This document shows, piece after piece, positions 1-9,919 of a stretch of DNA of 64,000 nucleotides. A program made the position numbers and the translations under genes. This DNA comes from Orobanche coerulescens (Eukaryota; Streptophyta; Magnoliopsida; Lamiales; Orobanchaceae). The notes beneath the pieces were generated by a model that saw only the letters and a list, made by a program, of their open reading frames with translations, searched no databases and had not been told where the DNA came from. Each line of letters begins with the position of its first letter. Within the stretch, counting starts at the first letter, position 1. The stretch lies in the NCBI GenBank assembly GCA_033398695.1, contig CM065802.1:147608096-147672095 (forward strand), written 5' to 3'.

Positions 1-1867
1 AACCTTCTCTTGAGCTATTCCCCAAGCTTTGCTTGATCTCTACGAATCTATTCCGCTTCAAGCCCTTGAACGATCCAACGCCGAAAGCACCGCGTCTCTA
101 CTTGCCACGCGCCGGAAAAACGAACGGAATGACAACACTTTGCTATCCTCCGAGGATACGGCTAGAGATAGGTGATGAAGCTATTGATTTTGATGAATAT
201 ACTCCAAGTATGTTTATCAAAATTCTCTCAAAAATTTTTTCTCAATTTTCTCCAAGAAAAATGAAGAAGAAGTTAGTGAAGAAGATGAAGATGAGTATGA
301 ACACCATGAAATGAACTCTAAGTTCTATTCTCTCTCTCCTTCAAACTCACTTACGTATCTCTCATCCAAGGTGTGAATTATATATGTTATATGATCAAGT
401 CTTCTCAATCACAAGCTTACATATATATTCTTTATTCACCTTCCACCAAACTTATACAACTCATTCACATGAGAGGTATCCCCACCATGTCAATATCATC
501 CATATAAAATGGAAACAAAAGACAAGGGAAAATTAGGTGGAAAAGAGGAGGGTGGCCATGATGAAAAACGGACGAGTTCGGTTCGTTTCGGACTCCCGAA
601 AGTCCAAACAGATAAACTCCGATTCCGTTTCGATGTACTTATATCGATTAATTAATCCAATTAATTAAACATATCAAATACAAAATAATATAATTAATTT
701 CTCCAAGAAATAATTATATACATGAATTAAATTAATCACCCAGTAATTTATTTAATTCATTAGGCCGTAAATCAATTTATCCAATAAATCAATTTAGACA
801 TCTAATGTCCCAAATTTAGATATCCAATATCTAATACACATAATGCGAGAATTAGCTTGATTCATTTCGTCGTCAATCCTAATGCGCGACTCGGTAGGTC
901 CGTCTCGATCAAGAATGGGAGGAACCAAAGAGTAGTAGCACCACCTAGCCACTGGCGGCCTACACTGTACTTAACCGAGAACGAATGATTGGGATCATTC
1001 AAGAACCATTCTCGTGAATACCAAGATAATGTATAAACCCTTCTTTCATATGTCCCGATCAAGTTATAAGGTTACGGCTACCAAACCCTATCTCAGACTT
1101 GACGCTATGCATGCGTTAATGCAAATCGAGATCATCGAGCTCTCGTGTATCTAATACAGCTAGCTCCAATGCTTTGGCCAAAGACTTATGATCTCATCTG
1201 CCAATAACCGCATAGGACATATAACCCGTTCACTAACAGGAGAAAAAATTCTATCTTGGTATTCAGTAGGACCTGCTACTTGCCCATCAAGATGCACGTT
1301 GAGGTTGACCCCCGCCTTCTAGTTTACAGGGTCGAACTACTCTAATGAAAATCTTGACGTCACAAGCACATCCCTACTAAATCCTTAAGTCGAAGGTTCA
1401 CGAATACCTATCACAACCTTTCGATTCCATCATTGACTGTCCCGGAGTGAAATCCGTGTGACAAATCGAGGGTGAGTCGGTTCGAGTATACTAATCCAAT
1501 TAGCATACCTATAACGTGTGCTCCCACTAACCATTAGTGTTCAACATGCACTCTCCTTGTCAAAGAACACGTCATGCAAGTCTTTACATAAACTTAACGC
1601 CCAGTCAAGTTTCATCGACTTGCGAACGATTAAGTATTTGAGCTACAAACCTTTCCAGTGCCGACCCCCTTATCCAATAAGGAGTGGAACGTTTTGTTCT
1701 CAAATACACGGACTAGTTTCTATATGTATATTTACGAGTTAGGAATGCCAGTAACTACCAGTAAATAAAGAAACATTCATTGCCTTATATAAATGATTTA
1801 CATAATTATAAGTACAATGCCCTCACTCAACAACCTCTGAGTGGCATTCGAGGGCATACTCCTAACA
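1..1867 (-). repeat. 3' LTR of Copia A, truncated by window start
   Basis: The right end reads ...CATACTCCTAACA, which on the minus strand is the LTR start TGTTAGGAGTATG. Base 1 corresponds to 16497 in the other LTR, so about 165 bases lie outside the window. A 93-codon open frame at 33-314 recurs in the other LTR at 16529-16810 but has no recognisable domain and runs against the element's sense. I treat it as chance. Confidence 0.9.
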
Positions 1868-1890
1868 ATCTCCCACTTGCACTCAATGCC
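1868..1890 (-). other. Polypurine tract of Copia A
   Basis: Directly inside the 3' LTR the minus strand reads GCAAGTGGGAGAT followed by the LTR start TGTTAGG. This purine-rich stretch next to the 3' LTR is the usual plus-strand primer. The same sequence occurs at the same place in Copia D (41434). Confidence 0.75.
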
Positions 1891-2968
1891 TCACACTATG
1901 GTATCTAATACCCATGTTCTCCAGATTATGCTCCAAGCTAATCTGAGAATGTGGCTTGGTCAGTGGATCAGTGACGTAGTCGGCTGACTCTACTCTATGC
2001 AGCACAATGTATCTCTTTGCGATCAAATACTCTTACGAGATGATACTCTCTCAATATGTTTGGTACTGTTGGGAAACCTCGGCTCTTAGGCCTGTGCTAC
2101 CGCTCTGGCAGCGCAGCACAAGGTGTCACGAGAAGTTTACCTAGTAACTTCTTAACCCTTCCTTTGGAAGCCTCCGTGGCCGCTTTATACTCAGCCTAAC
2201 TGGTGGAATCAGCAGTCACGCTATACTAGGCACTATGCCAAGATACTGCTCTTCCATTAAGAGTAAATGTAGCCAGAAGTAGACATATAATCGTCTTTCT
2301 GTCCTTGGAAGTCCAATACAGTGAATCCCACCACATTCTGTACTCCACCACCATATATAAGAATTAGATCTCTTAGTACTTCTAAAGTACTTGAGAACAT
2401 TCTTTACGGCGGTCTAATGTTCCCTGACTGGGTTAGACCGAAACCTACTTACCACGCTTCCAGCATGCGCAATGTCAGGTCTTGTACACAATAAATCATA
2501 TGTAAGGCTACCCACTTCCGAAGCATATGGTATATAACTCATTTCCTTTCATTGTTCCTCACTATGAGGACACATCTTCAAGTTGAGTTTTATTCCATGT
2601 CGCATCGGAAGGAACCCTCTTTAAGATCTAATCTATATAGAGGGCTTGGGAAAAACATATCATTCTCTTCGATCTATCCCAGTAGAGTCGAATCCCAAGA
2701 ATATAGGTTTCTTCTCCTAAGTCTTTCATGGAGGAATTACTCGAAAACCAAGCTTTCCCAGAACTAAGCATTCCCACATCATTTCCTATTAGTAGAATGT
2801 CATCTACATATAGTACTTAGAATGTGATCTTGCTCCCACTAACCCTCTTGTATACACAAGATTCCTCTTCATTTTGCACGAAGTCAAACTCTTTGACCGT
2901 CTCATCAAAATAAAGGTCCCAACTACATGAAGACTGCTACAGTCCATTTCATGGAGTCTACATCCACC
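1891..2968 (-). pseudogene. Copia A RNase H and C-terminal reverse transcriptase remnant
   Basis: The stretch aligns base by base with the RNase H and RT coding part of Copia D (41509-42790), but no long frame remains. The RT active-site codons for YVDD are still visible on the minus strand near 2810-2825, with a stop codon a few codons upstream. Compared with Copia D, about 430 bases of the RT are missing just before the Gypsy A insertion: the text jumps from the part around D 42570 to that around D 42985. The RT was therefore already dead or died by deletion. Frameshifts are frequent across the RNase H part. Confidence 0.8.
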
Positions 2969-2973
2969 ATTGC
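2969..2973. repeat. Target-site duplication ATTGC, left copy (Gypsy A)
   Basis: ATTGC precedes the Gypsy A LTR start TGTAATACCC and recurs at 12270-12274 directly after the LTR end GGTGTTACA. Copia D has the uninterrupted site (ACCATTGCTTGG near 42995), confirming the insertion point. Confidence 0.95.
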
Positions 2974-3348
2974 TGTAATACCCGGTTGTAATTCAGTCAT
3001 TATCATTCAGTAATTTCATTCGGTGATTGTCACTCAGTGGATTTTCACTCATTTATAATCATTCATCAATCATGTTCATTCACCCGTGTTCACCGTTCGT
3101 AAAAACTTCGAGTTGTGTATCATTATTGTTCATTGTTTCAACTTTCCTCATATGAGTTCGACTTTGTTAGATCACCATTAATTTTTGGTAACTCCAAAAA
3201 TTCTAAATCTTTGCAATATTATAGAGCATCGAGTTAGCTTTCCAATGGTTCAAACAGTGAGTCAATCGGAGTCCGGACGAGAGAGTTATGGTCGTTTTAG
3301 CTCAACCGCTCATTTTTCGAAGATTGGCGATCATCGCCGAACGAACTC

Positions 3349-3645
3349 GGCCGTGTCGTCCGACACGCCCGTGCTGCACTCGTCCGGAAAATGCCGAAGT
3401 TCCGCCTCAGACCCGACCGTGTCGTGCAGCACGGCCGAAGTCGAACCCTTCGGATAAGCCGTAATCGTCGCCAAAGACGCCCGACCGTGTCGCCCGCACG
3501 GCCGAGTCATGCCGAAGTCGCCGCTTGACGGTCATCGTCGGAAGGCCCTCGCGCCACGACCGTGTCAGCGGGCAGACACGGCCGAGTCCTCGCTGCCGGC
3601 CGCCGCCAATGCGACACGACCGTGCCGATCGCACGGCCGTGTCCG
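3349..3645 (+). promoter_or_regulatory. Array of five GC-rich hairpins upstream of the LTR TATA box
   Basis: Five inverted repeats built on GACCGTG...CACGGCC (and GTGTC..GACAC) lie at about 3349-3369, 3415-3436, 3483-3503, 3558-3583 and 3612-3645. They are 60-75 bases apart, and the last ends 16 bases before the TATA box. The 3' LTR keeps all five stems with different loops. The position suggests an enhancer or repressor binding array, or a structured region. Function is inferred from position only. Confidence 0.6.
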
Positions 3646-3661
3646 GCAGGTAGTCAACCCC

Positions 3662-3668
3662 TATAAAT
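3662..3668 (+). promoter_or_regulatory. TATA box of Gypsy A 5' LTR
   Basis: TATAAAT stands in CCCCTATAAATTC, directly after the GC-rich hairpin array. It is the only good TATA match in this part of the LTR and is preserved in the 3' LTR at 10603. Transcription would begin about 30 bases downstream. Confidence 0.65.
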
Positions 3669-4697
3669 TCATTTTTGAGCATTTCACTCATTCCTTCCAG
3701 CTTTTTCCACCTTTACGAGAGAGAAGCTTGAGGGAGGGTTTTTCCTTCACAAATCATTTGGGTGTTTGATTTTCTTCATCTCCTTTCGATCGTGAAGCCC
3801 GGATAATCAATCTAACGCGTGTTCTTCGGATTAAAACACTTGGATCTTCAAGAGGTAATTCCTTCAACACTTTCGACTTCGATTTTGTGTTGAGATATGA
3901 TGTTTCGACGTTATAATCATGTTATATGAAGGGATATGTATATGATTATGAGTTTGTATAAGGATTCATTGGATTATTGAGGGATTATTCAAGAACACCT
4001 TGAATATCGAGTTGGAATTGGGGATTTTCGACTAATTGTTGTTATAATCACATTTTTGGATATTCATAACGGGTTATTGATCGTATTGGAGATGTTTTGT
4101 TGGTTTGAAACACTTCTTGGAGATTTTGATATTGGTATATTGAGGTTTGATTGTAAACAATTGGAGTTTGGATACAACGTGTTTGATTTAATGCCTCTAT
4201 GGACTTGGTTAAATCGTATCGACGTTTTAAGTTCGTTATATTCGTGTTTGATTCGTATATTGAACGAGTTGTTGGATATTGTATTGAATTAAGGTTGTTC
4301 GAGCGACCGATATCTCAATTAGGACGTTGTTCGTGGAAGGATATTTGTCGCCGGTGTTGTGTAAGTTAATTCTTACTCGGTTAAAAGGATATTCATCCTT
4401 TTTGTTGTTGTTCATTCATAATCATAACTCATTCATCATTATATTAACCGTATCAAAACTTGTTGTTATCAATTAATCATTTCAGTCATAAGGAACGACG
4501 GTTCCAATCTTTTCATTGAGCTGTCATTTATTTCATTACCATTCCATTTCGGTGAGTCATTATTCATTTTCGATGTCACTTTTGTTATATCGTGGCATTC
4601 CGGGTCATACTGGCGTGCCGGTTGGTATGTGTTGGATTTTCATGTCGGGCACATTATAGTCGTGTGTTGGTTGGTGGCCTCACATTGGGTGTGCACA

Positions 4698-4718
4698 CAC
4701 GAGTCATATTGTCTCGTG
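4698..4718 (+). other. Conserved hairpin in the transcribed part of Gypsy LTRs
   Basis: CACGAG and CTCGTG form a perfect 6-bp stem with a 9-base loop, followed by the conserved text GATTAGGTACA and, further on, GTGCACGGACACATT. Related copies are at 11639-11659, 18743-18762 and (minus strand) 62237-62254. See findings. Confidence 0.5.
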
Positions 4719-5334
4719 AGACTGATTAGGTACAAGACCACACGTGTATTCGATCGATACTCGTTGGTGGCTTGTGCACGGACACATTTCCATCCCGGGC
4801 GTAGTGTGGCGCCATTTCCTTTGAGCCGTACTGTTAGTTGATTCATATAGCATGTTTGATTGCGTATGTTTCGACAGGATATTTCATAACTTCAGATATA
4901 ATCATGATTGTGTATTTTCAACTCTTGAGGATTGTTGTTCTGTTTAACTGACCCCGTTTGGGGATTTTGTTTTTCAGGTCTTGGCAAGGCAAAAGTACGG
5001 GGAGAATACGCTGACGTCGAGGAGTCCCAGTGATACTAGTAGAGGGCCCCGATCTTTCAGTTATTCATGTTATTGTCCTTTATTTTCCGCTGCAGACTTT
5101 CATTTGAATACTCCGTTTCATTCAGTGTTGTGTATTTTATCTTCATATAAAGTACACTAGTATTCGGTATTGTCTGGTGTGTTGTAACTAAACTCCTCAT
5201 CGGAGTAATTATTGCCGTAATGTAGTTCGGTACTACATTTATCTTGTGTAATTCATTCATTTTCATTTGCCTCGGTGGGTCCCGGTTGGGGATCTACGAC
5301 CGTAATATCCGCCTAGTTTGGGGTGTTACTGAGT

Positions 5335-5346
5335 TGGTATCGGAGC
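5335..5346 (+). other. Primer-binding site of Gypsy A (tRNA-Met type)
   Basis: TGGTATCGGAGC begins five bases after the LTR end and matches the plant initiator-Met primer site TGGTATCAGAGC with one difference. Confidence 0.85.
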
Positions 5347-5856
5347 GTGGTTTTGAATACTACCTTCCGAGTCATGTCTCATTTGAAATCATCGTCATCG
5401 GACTAGTATCATTGGACTTTCGCCACGTGTGACTCGTGCAGATGCCGAGCCAATCGAATCGAAAGAAGCGTAAGACTTCTAACGCCATGGTATAATTTCG
5501 GCAATAGTCATTCATTCATCATTCATCAATTGACAATCCTAAAACATCATCATTCATTGTGATTAGGACAATCATGTTAACTCATTAATCACTTAATTCA
5601 TTTCATTACTCGATTAATAATCGACGATCATGTTAACTCATTAATTACTCAATTCATTTCATTACTCGGTTGTCAACTGATGATCATATTATCAATCTTG
5701 TTAAGTTATTCAAGATAATCATTTCAAGAATTTCATCGATAATCATGTAACTTCAGTAAATCATTCATATAATCACTAAGTTAGAGCATGTATACTCATT
5801 TTCATCATCTCATGACATAATCATAACGTGCTAATCATGCGGGAAATATAATCATT
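5347..5856 (+). other. Gypsy A leader, no gene seen
   Basis: After a short piece resembling a gag start (ATGCCGAGCCAATCG near 5442), the stretch is AT-rich with repeated phrases such as CATGTTAACTCATTAAT at about 5572-5590 and 5630-5645. A normal Gypsy has the capsid-coding part of gag hereabouts. I see none, so the capsid region has been replaced or deleted. Confidence 0.5.
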
Positions 5857-6642
5857 ATGCGACCTTCCTACTTCAAAGATGGAGCGAAATGTCAGGATGC
5901 ACGGGGAGAGAATGGGCGGACCGAAACCCGAGAAATAATCACTGTTGCGGGAAATCGTGCCCATGACTCGGCTCGATCAGAAGATGTTCGGGTTGATCCA
6001 CTCACTTTTATGCAGGCCATGATGACCCATGTGCAGTTGCTCAATCATCATTGCGCCACTCTGACCGGATTAATCGAGAGAACTCTCCCGTATGAGCCAG
6101 CTGCTAAGGAAAGTGCTGAACAACAACCTTCATTTGTCAGCAAGAAATCAAAGAAGCGTAATCAATCCGAAGGCGGTCAGTCAACCTTCAAGAAGCCTCG
6201 TGTGAGTCCTATCGTTTCTGAGCGACCTCCTACGGCGCATAATCGTGCGGGATCTCAGTCACGAGCGGCCAGTTCAGCCATCACCTGTTATAACTGTGGG
6301 GATCTTGGTCATGTCAGCACCAAGTGTCCGAGACAGTCTGTCACGTGCTATAATGGTGGGAATTTTGGGCATAAGGCCCGTTTTTGCCGAAAGGACTCCA
6401 AGTCGGCTCCGGCGGCATCTCAGGCCCCGAAGCAACCAGCGTTTCAGAATCAGACTGCTTTGTCATCGTCGTTTAAGACAATGGAAGCAAATAGAGTTGG
6501 AGCTCGTATTTATCAGACGGGAGCATCCGGTTCGGGGACCGGCAAGTCCCAGATTCATATGATGAGGAGGATCGACGATCCGGTGGCCCGAATAATTTCA
6601 GGTATACTCGTAATTTTATTTCAACTTGTGTGTACCTTTTGA
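5857..6642 (+). pseudogene. Gypsy A gag, C-terminal part with zinc knuckles
   Basis: An open frame of 261 codons. Gag packages the element RNA in a virus-like particle. Here residues 1-80 hold the end of the capsid region, followed by a basic linker (KKSKKRNQ) and two zinc knuckles. The first, at 6286-6327, is canonical (CYNCGDLGHVSTKC). The second, at 6346-6387, reads CYNGGNFGHKARFC, so one metal-binding Cys has become Gly. The N-terminal capsid core is missing, and the frame ends where the protease begins in another frame. The ATG is probably internal rather than the native start. The product would be incomplete. Confidence 0.8.
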
Positions 6643-6860
6643 TGCTGGTACACCGCATTCATTCATTTTCGAATCATGCTTGAATAGACTTATTTCGGGA
6701 TAGTCCTATTGCTTGTGGACCTCATACCATCGGTCTACCTGACGATGGAAGAATTTTCGGAATCATACCTAAGTAAGCTTAGTAACCGCGATTGGTTGGT
6801 GGACCTAATCGTGGTGAATTTATCTTAGGACGATGTAATTTCGGTATTAGCTGGTTTAAC
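6617..6860 (+). pseudogene. Gypsy A aspartic protease remnant
   Basis: In the frame shifted from gag, codons from 6626 read CVPFDAGTPHSFIFESC. This is the start of a retroviral-type aspartic protease, with the catalytic Asp at 6641-6643. The usual D-T/S-G is D-A-G here, and the following A-T is T-P. The protein similarity fades by about 6760. The protease would normally cut the polyprotein; the changed motif and frameshift argue against activity. Confidence 0.6.
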
Positions 6861-6997
6861 CGTCTTAATACTATCCTCAGTGTTTGTTAGCGTTTGGTCG
6901 CTATCTTTCCGTCGTTAGTTGTCGAATGTGTGCTTCAGGGAAGTAATCCCCGTTGTTCCAGTAGAATTTCTATTATGGCGGAAGCAGAGAAATTCTG

Positions 6998-7334
6998 CAA
7001 TCGAACTATTCAATCATTCCTTGTATCATTTCCATCGATTGGATTTTCTAAGACAATCGAGTCATTCAATCATTCATTGTATCATTTTCATCGATAGGCC
7101 TTTCTAAGGCAATCGAGTTATTCAATCATTCATTGTATTATTTTCATCGATTGTCCTTTCAAAGGCAATCGAGTTATTCAAACATTCATTGTATCATCTT
7201 CATCGATTGGCCTTTCTAAGGCAATCGAGTTGTTCAATCATTATTGGTATCTCTTTTTATCGATTGACCATTCTAGGGCAATCGAAATGTTCAATCATTC
7301 GTGGTATCATTGTCATCGATTGACGATGTATTTG
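6998..7334 (+). repeat. 56-bp tandem repeat between protease and RT of Gypsy A
   Basis: The phrase CAATCGA recurs at 6998, 7054, 7110, 7166, 7222 and 7279, giving a 56-bp unit (once 57) in just under six copies. Each unit has a form of ATCGATTGGCCTTTCTAAGG and TTCAATCATTC. The unit length is not a multiple of three, so the array cannot be translated in one frame. It stands where protease or linker coding is expected. Confidence 0.9.
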
Positions 7335-7479
7335 CCTTCACATAGAGTAGGGGAATTCAGGAGTGAGTGGGAGCCGGTACGTCCCATTTATCGAAGGCAC
7401 CGTATCGGATGGCCCCGACCGAAATGCAGGAGTTGAAGATTTAACTTGAGGAGTAGTTCGAGAAAGGTCATCTCCGACC

Positions 7480-8100
7480 GATTGCGTCCCCGTTAAGAGC
7501 ACCAGTGTGATCTGTCAAGGAGAAGGATGGCTCGTCTCGTGTGTGTATTAATTACCAGGAGTTGAACAGGGTGATGATCAAGAGTAGTATCCTTTACCTC
7601 GTATTGATGATCTTTTAGATCAACTTCAGGGAGCTTCAGTATTTTCCAAGATCGACTTAAGATCTGGATATCACCAGTTGCGAATTCGAGAGTCGGATAT
7701 CGCGAGGACAGCGTTTCATACATGCTATGGTCATTATGAATTCGTAGTTATGCCGTTCGGGCTAACTATTGCACCTGTGGTATTCATGGGGGTTAATGAA
7801 TCGGGTTTTCATCGACTTTTTGGATCAGTTTGTTGTTGTCTTCATCGACGACATTTTGATTTATTCTCGTATCCAGAAGGAACATGAGGTTCATCTTCAT
7901 CAGGTGCTCGACGTGTTGAGACGAGAGCAACTTTATGGAAAGTTTTCCAAATGTGAGTTACGAGGTGCAAGTGATTTTCTCGGGCATGTAATTTCATCTG
8001 ACAGAGTTCGTGTCGACCCTCAGAAGACGGAGACTATCCGAGATTGGCAACTTCCGAAAGATATTAAGTAAATCCGAAGTTTCCTCGGATTAGTTGGTCA
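7480..8100 (+). pseudogene. Gypsy A reverse transcriptase
   Basis: The RT core can be followed through at least two frames. Codons near 7620-7680 match the conserved beginning ([18 protein letters not shown] type, shifted). At 7735-7795 comes [13 protein letters not shown], and at 7829-7872 [14 protein letters not shown], whose IDD pair holds the catalytic aspartates. [16 protein letters not shown] follows at about 7971. Frameshifts occur near 7560 and 7800. The domain ends abruptly at about 8096, where about 300 bases are missing relative to Gypsy C, and joins RNase H directly. Confidence 0.85.
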
Positions 8101-8400
8101 ATTATCCAACCCACGACCTGGAGCTAGCAGCCGTGGTTTTCGCGTTGGGGATTTGGCGTCGTTACCTTTATGGCGTCACCTTTCGGTTATTCACCAATCA
8201 CAAGAGTTGAAGGATATATTTACTCACAAGGAGTTAAATATGCGACAGAGGCGGTGGTTGGAACTAATCAAAGATTTTGATATCGAGATCCTTTACCACT
8301 GGGCAAGGCGAACGTTGTCGCCGACGCCTTGAGTCGTAAGTCCGTTCAGGAGCAGAGGCTTGCTCGTTTAACATTCGAAGGAGCTTCAAGGAATTCCTTA
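8101..8400 (+). pseudogene. Gypsy A RNase H remnant
   Basis: The text [17 protein letters not shown] (from about 8107) and MRQRRWLELIKDFDIEI (about 8238-8290) match the C-terminal half of Gypsy RNase H as seen in Gypsy C (36500-37000). The first half, with the first catalytic Asp, was lost in the deletion at about 8096. Frameshifts follow at about 8200 and 8300. The product would degrade RNA in RNA-DNA hybrids, but this copy cannot be active. Confidence 0.75.
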
Positions 8401-8639
8401 GACCCGAGATCGAGGTCCGGCTTCACGAGTTCAGGGACATCTTTGTATGTTAAGAGATTTCATCGTCACTTGAGGAGGTAATCAGAGAGAATCAGAGTTC
8501 AGACCCTTCATTGTTGCGCATCCGTGAAGATGTGGCTCAGGGGAAAGCCCCTGGATTCGTGGTCCACGAGGATGGACTTTTGAGGTTTAAGAACCGGTTG
8601 TGTACCGGCGAATGACGAGTTGAAAAACTCTATTTTGAG

Positions 8640-9430
8640 AGAAGCTCATGCTACCCCTTATTCTGTTCATCCGGGGTCCAGGAAGATGTACAAGGACTTG
8701 AAACAAAATTACTGGTGGAGTAATATGAAGCGAGAAGTCGCGGAATTTGTTTCGAGATGCTTAACTTGCCAACAAGTCAAGATTGAACATCGGCCGTGAT
8801 TATGCTGAAACCTCTCCCTATTCCAGAGTGGAAGTGGGAAGACATTTCTATGGATTTCATCACGAGTTTGCCGACGAGTCGTCATGGCATGAATACAATC
8901 TGGGTGATTGTGGACCGCTTAACTAAATCAACTCATTTTCTTGAGATTAAGGATACTTGGGGTCCCGAGAGACTTGCCCAGTTATTCATCAAAGAGATAG
9001 TGAGACTGCACGGTACTCCTAAAAGTATCGTTTCCGATCGTGACGCACGGTTTGTGTCACATTTTGGAAATCGATTCATCGTGCTATGGGGACTCGGCTT
9101 AATCTCAAGACGCCTTTCATCCTCAGTCCGACGGACAATCGGAGAGGACTATTCAGACATTAGAGGACATGTTGAGAGCTTGCGTCCTCGATTGGAAGGA
9201 CGATTGGGAAGCCCAACTACCGTTGATCGAGTTCACGTATAATAATAGTTGGCATGATTCCATTAAGATGGCGCCTTACGAGGCCTTGTACGGTCGTCTT
9301 TGTCGATCTCCTTTGTGTTGGGATGACTTGTCAGAATCAATCGGCACCGAGCCCGATATGCGTATAGCCGCCCGAGAGAAGGTAGCTTTGATCAAGAGTC
9401 GTATGTTGATTTCAGTCGGCGTAAATCATA
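8640..9430 (+). pseudogene. Gypsy A integrase
   Basis: The HHCC zinc module starts near 8644 (EAHATPYSVHPGSRKMYKD) and ends in CLTCQQVK near 8770. The DDE core follows: WEDISMDFITSLP near 8830 with the first Asp, IVSDRDARF near 9030 with the second Asp, and the catalytic Glu in a DGQSERTIQT segment near 9130-9160 in a shifted frame. APYEALYGRLCRSPLCWDD lies at about 9271-9330. Stops and shifts occur at about 8800, 9100 and 9430. The enzyme would insert the cDNA; this copy is broken. Confidence 0.85.
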
Positions 9431-9439
9431 TGCGATAAT

Positions 9440-9878
9440 CGTCGCCGACCACTAGAGTTCGAGACGGTGACCATGTTTTGGTCAAGGTATCCCAGTCGAG
9501 GTATTTTCCGCTTTGAAAACGGGGAAATTGAGTCCGAGATTCATTGGACCGTTTGAAATTTTGGATCGAGTAGGCGAGTTAGCTTATCGATTGGCTTTAC
9601 CTCCGGCTTTGAGCAGATTCATAATGTGTTTCACGCCTCTCGATTGCGGAAGTATGTTGCCGACCCGAGTCACATACTTCGCCGACGAAATCGAGATCGC
9701 GGATGATCATTCGTACGAGGAGCGTCCTGTACGAGTGTTGGAGCGGCGAATCAAACAGTTGAGGAACAAGACGATCCCTTTGGTCAAGATTCAGTGGTCC
9801 AGACATGGAGTCGAAGAGGCTACTTGGGAAACCGAGGATAGTATGCGAGAGAGTTATCCCGAGTTGTTTGACTCTTAG
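9440..9878 (+). pseudogene. Gypsy A integrase C-terminus with chromodomain-like tail
   Basis: The open frame from 9513 to 9878 reads KLSPRFIGPFEILDRVGELA and, at its end, PLVKIQWSRHGVEEATWETE. This is the usual GPF/Y module followed by the shortened chromodomain typical of plant chromoviruses, which is thought to steer integration into chromatin. A shift near 9640 alters the segment between them. The frame ends at a TAG just before the conserved CGGGGACGAAACTC text. Confidence 0.8.
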
Positions 9879-9891
9879 TTTCGGGGACGAA

Positions 9892-9919
9892 ACTCTTTTA
9901 AGGGGGGGGGGGGGGTGTA
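9892..9919 (+). other. Polypurine tract of Gypsy A
   Basis: TTTTAAG is followed by a run of about 14 G (9902-9915) and TGTA directly before the 3' LTR. This is the expected plus-strand primer, with an unusually long G run. Confidence 0.85.

Larger units (their letters stand above)
2974..5330 (+). repeat. 5' LTR of Gypsy A
   Basis: It starts TGTAATACCCGG and ends GGGGTGTTAC, short imperfect inverted ends of the TG..CA type. It is 2357 bp against 2350 bp for the 3' LTR. Outside 3330-3650 the two copies look almost identical; most differences lie in the hairpin array. The final base is T instead of the expected A. Confidence 0.92.

Noticed and set aside
33..314. A 93-codon open frame repeated almost unchanged at 16529-16810, possible gene
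   Set aside because: It lies in both LTRs of Copia A, antisense to the element, and has no domain; repetition only reflects LTR identity.
3349..3645. Intrinsic terminators of bacterial type
   Set aside because: Stem-loops lack U tracts, stand upstream of a TATA box, and the context is plant nuclear DNA.
6998..7334. CRISPR-like array
   Set aside because: Units are contiguous 56-bp repeats without unique spacers and lie in a eukaryotic retrotransposon.
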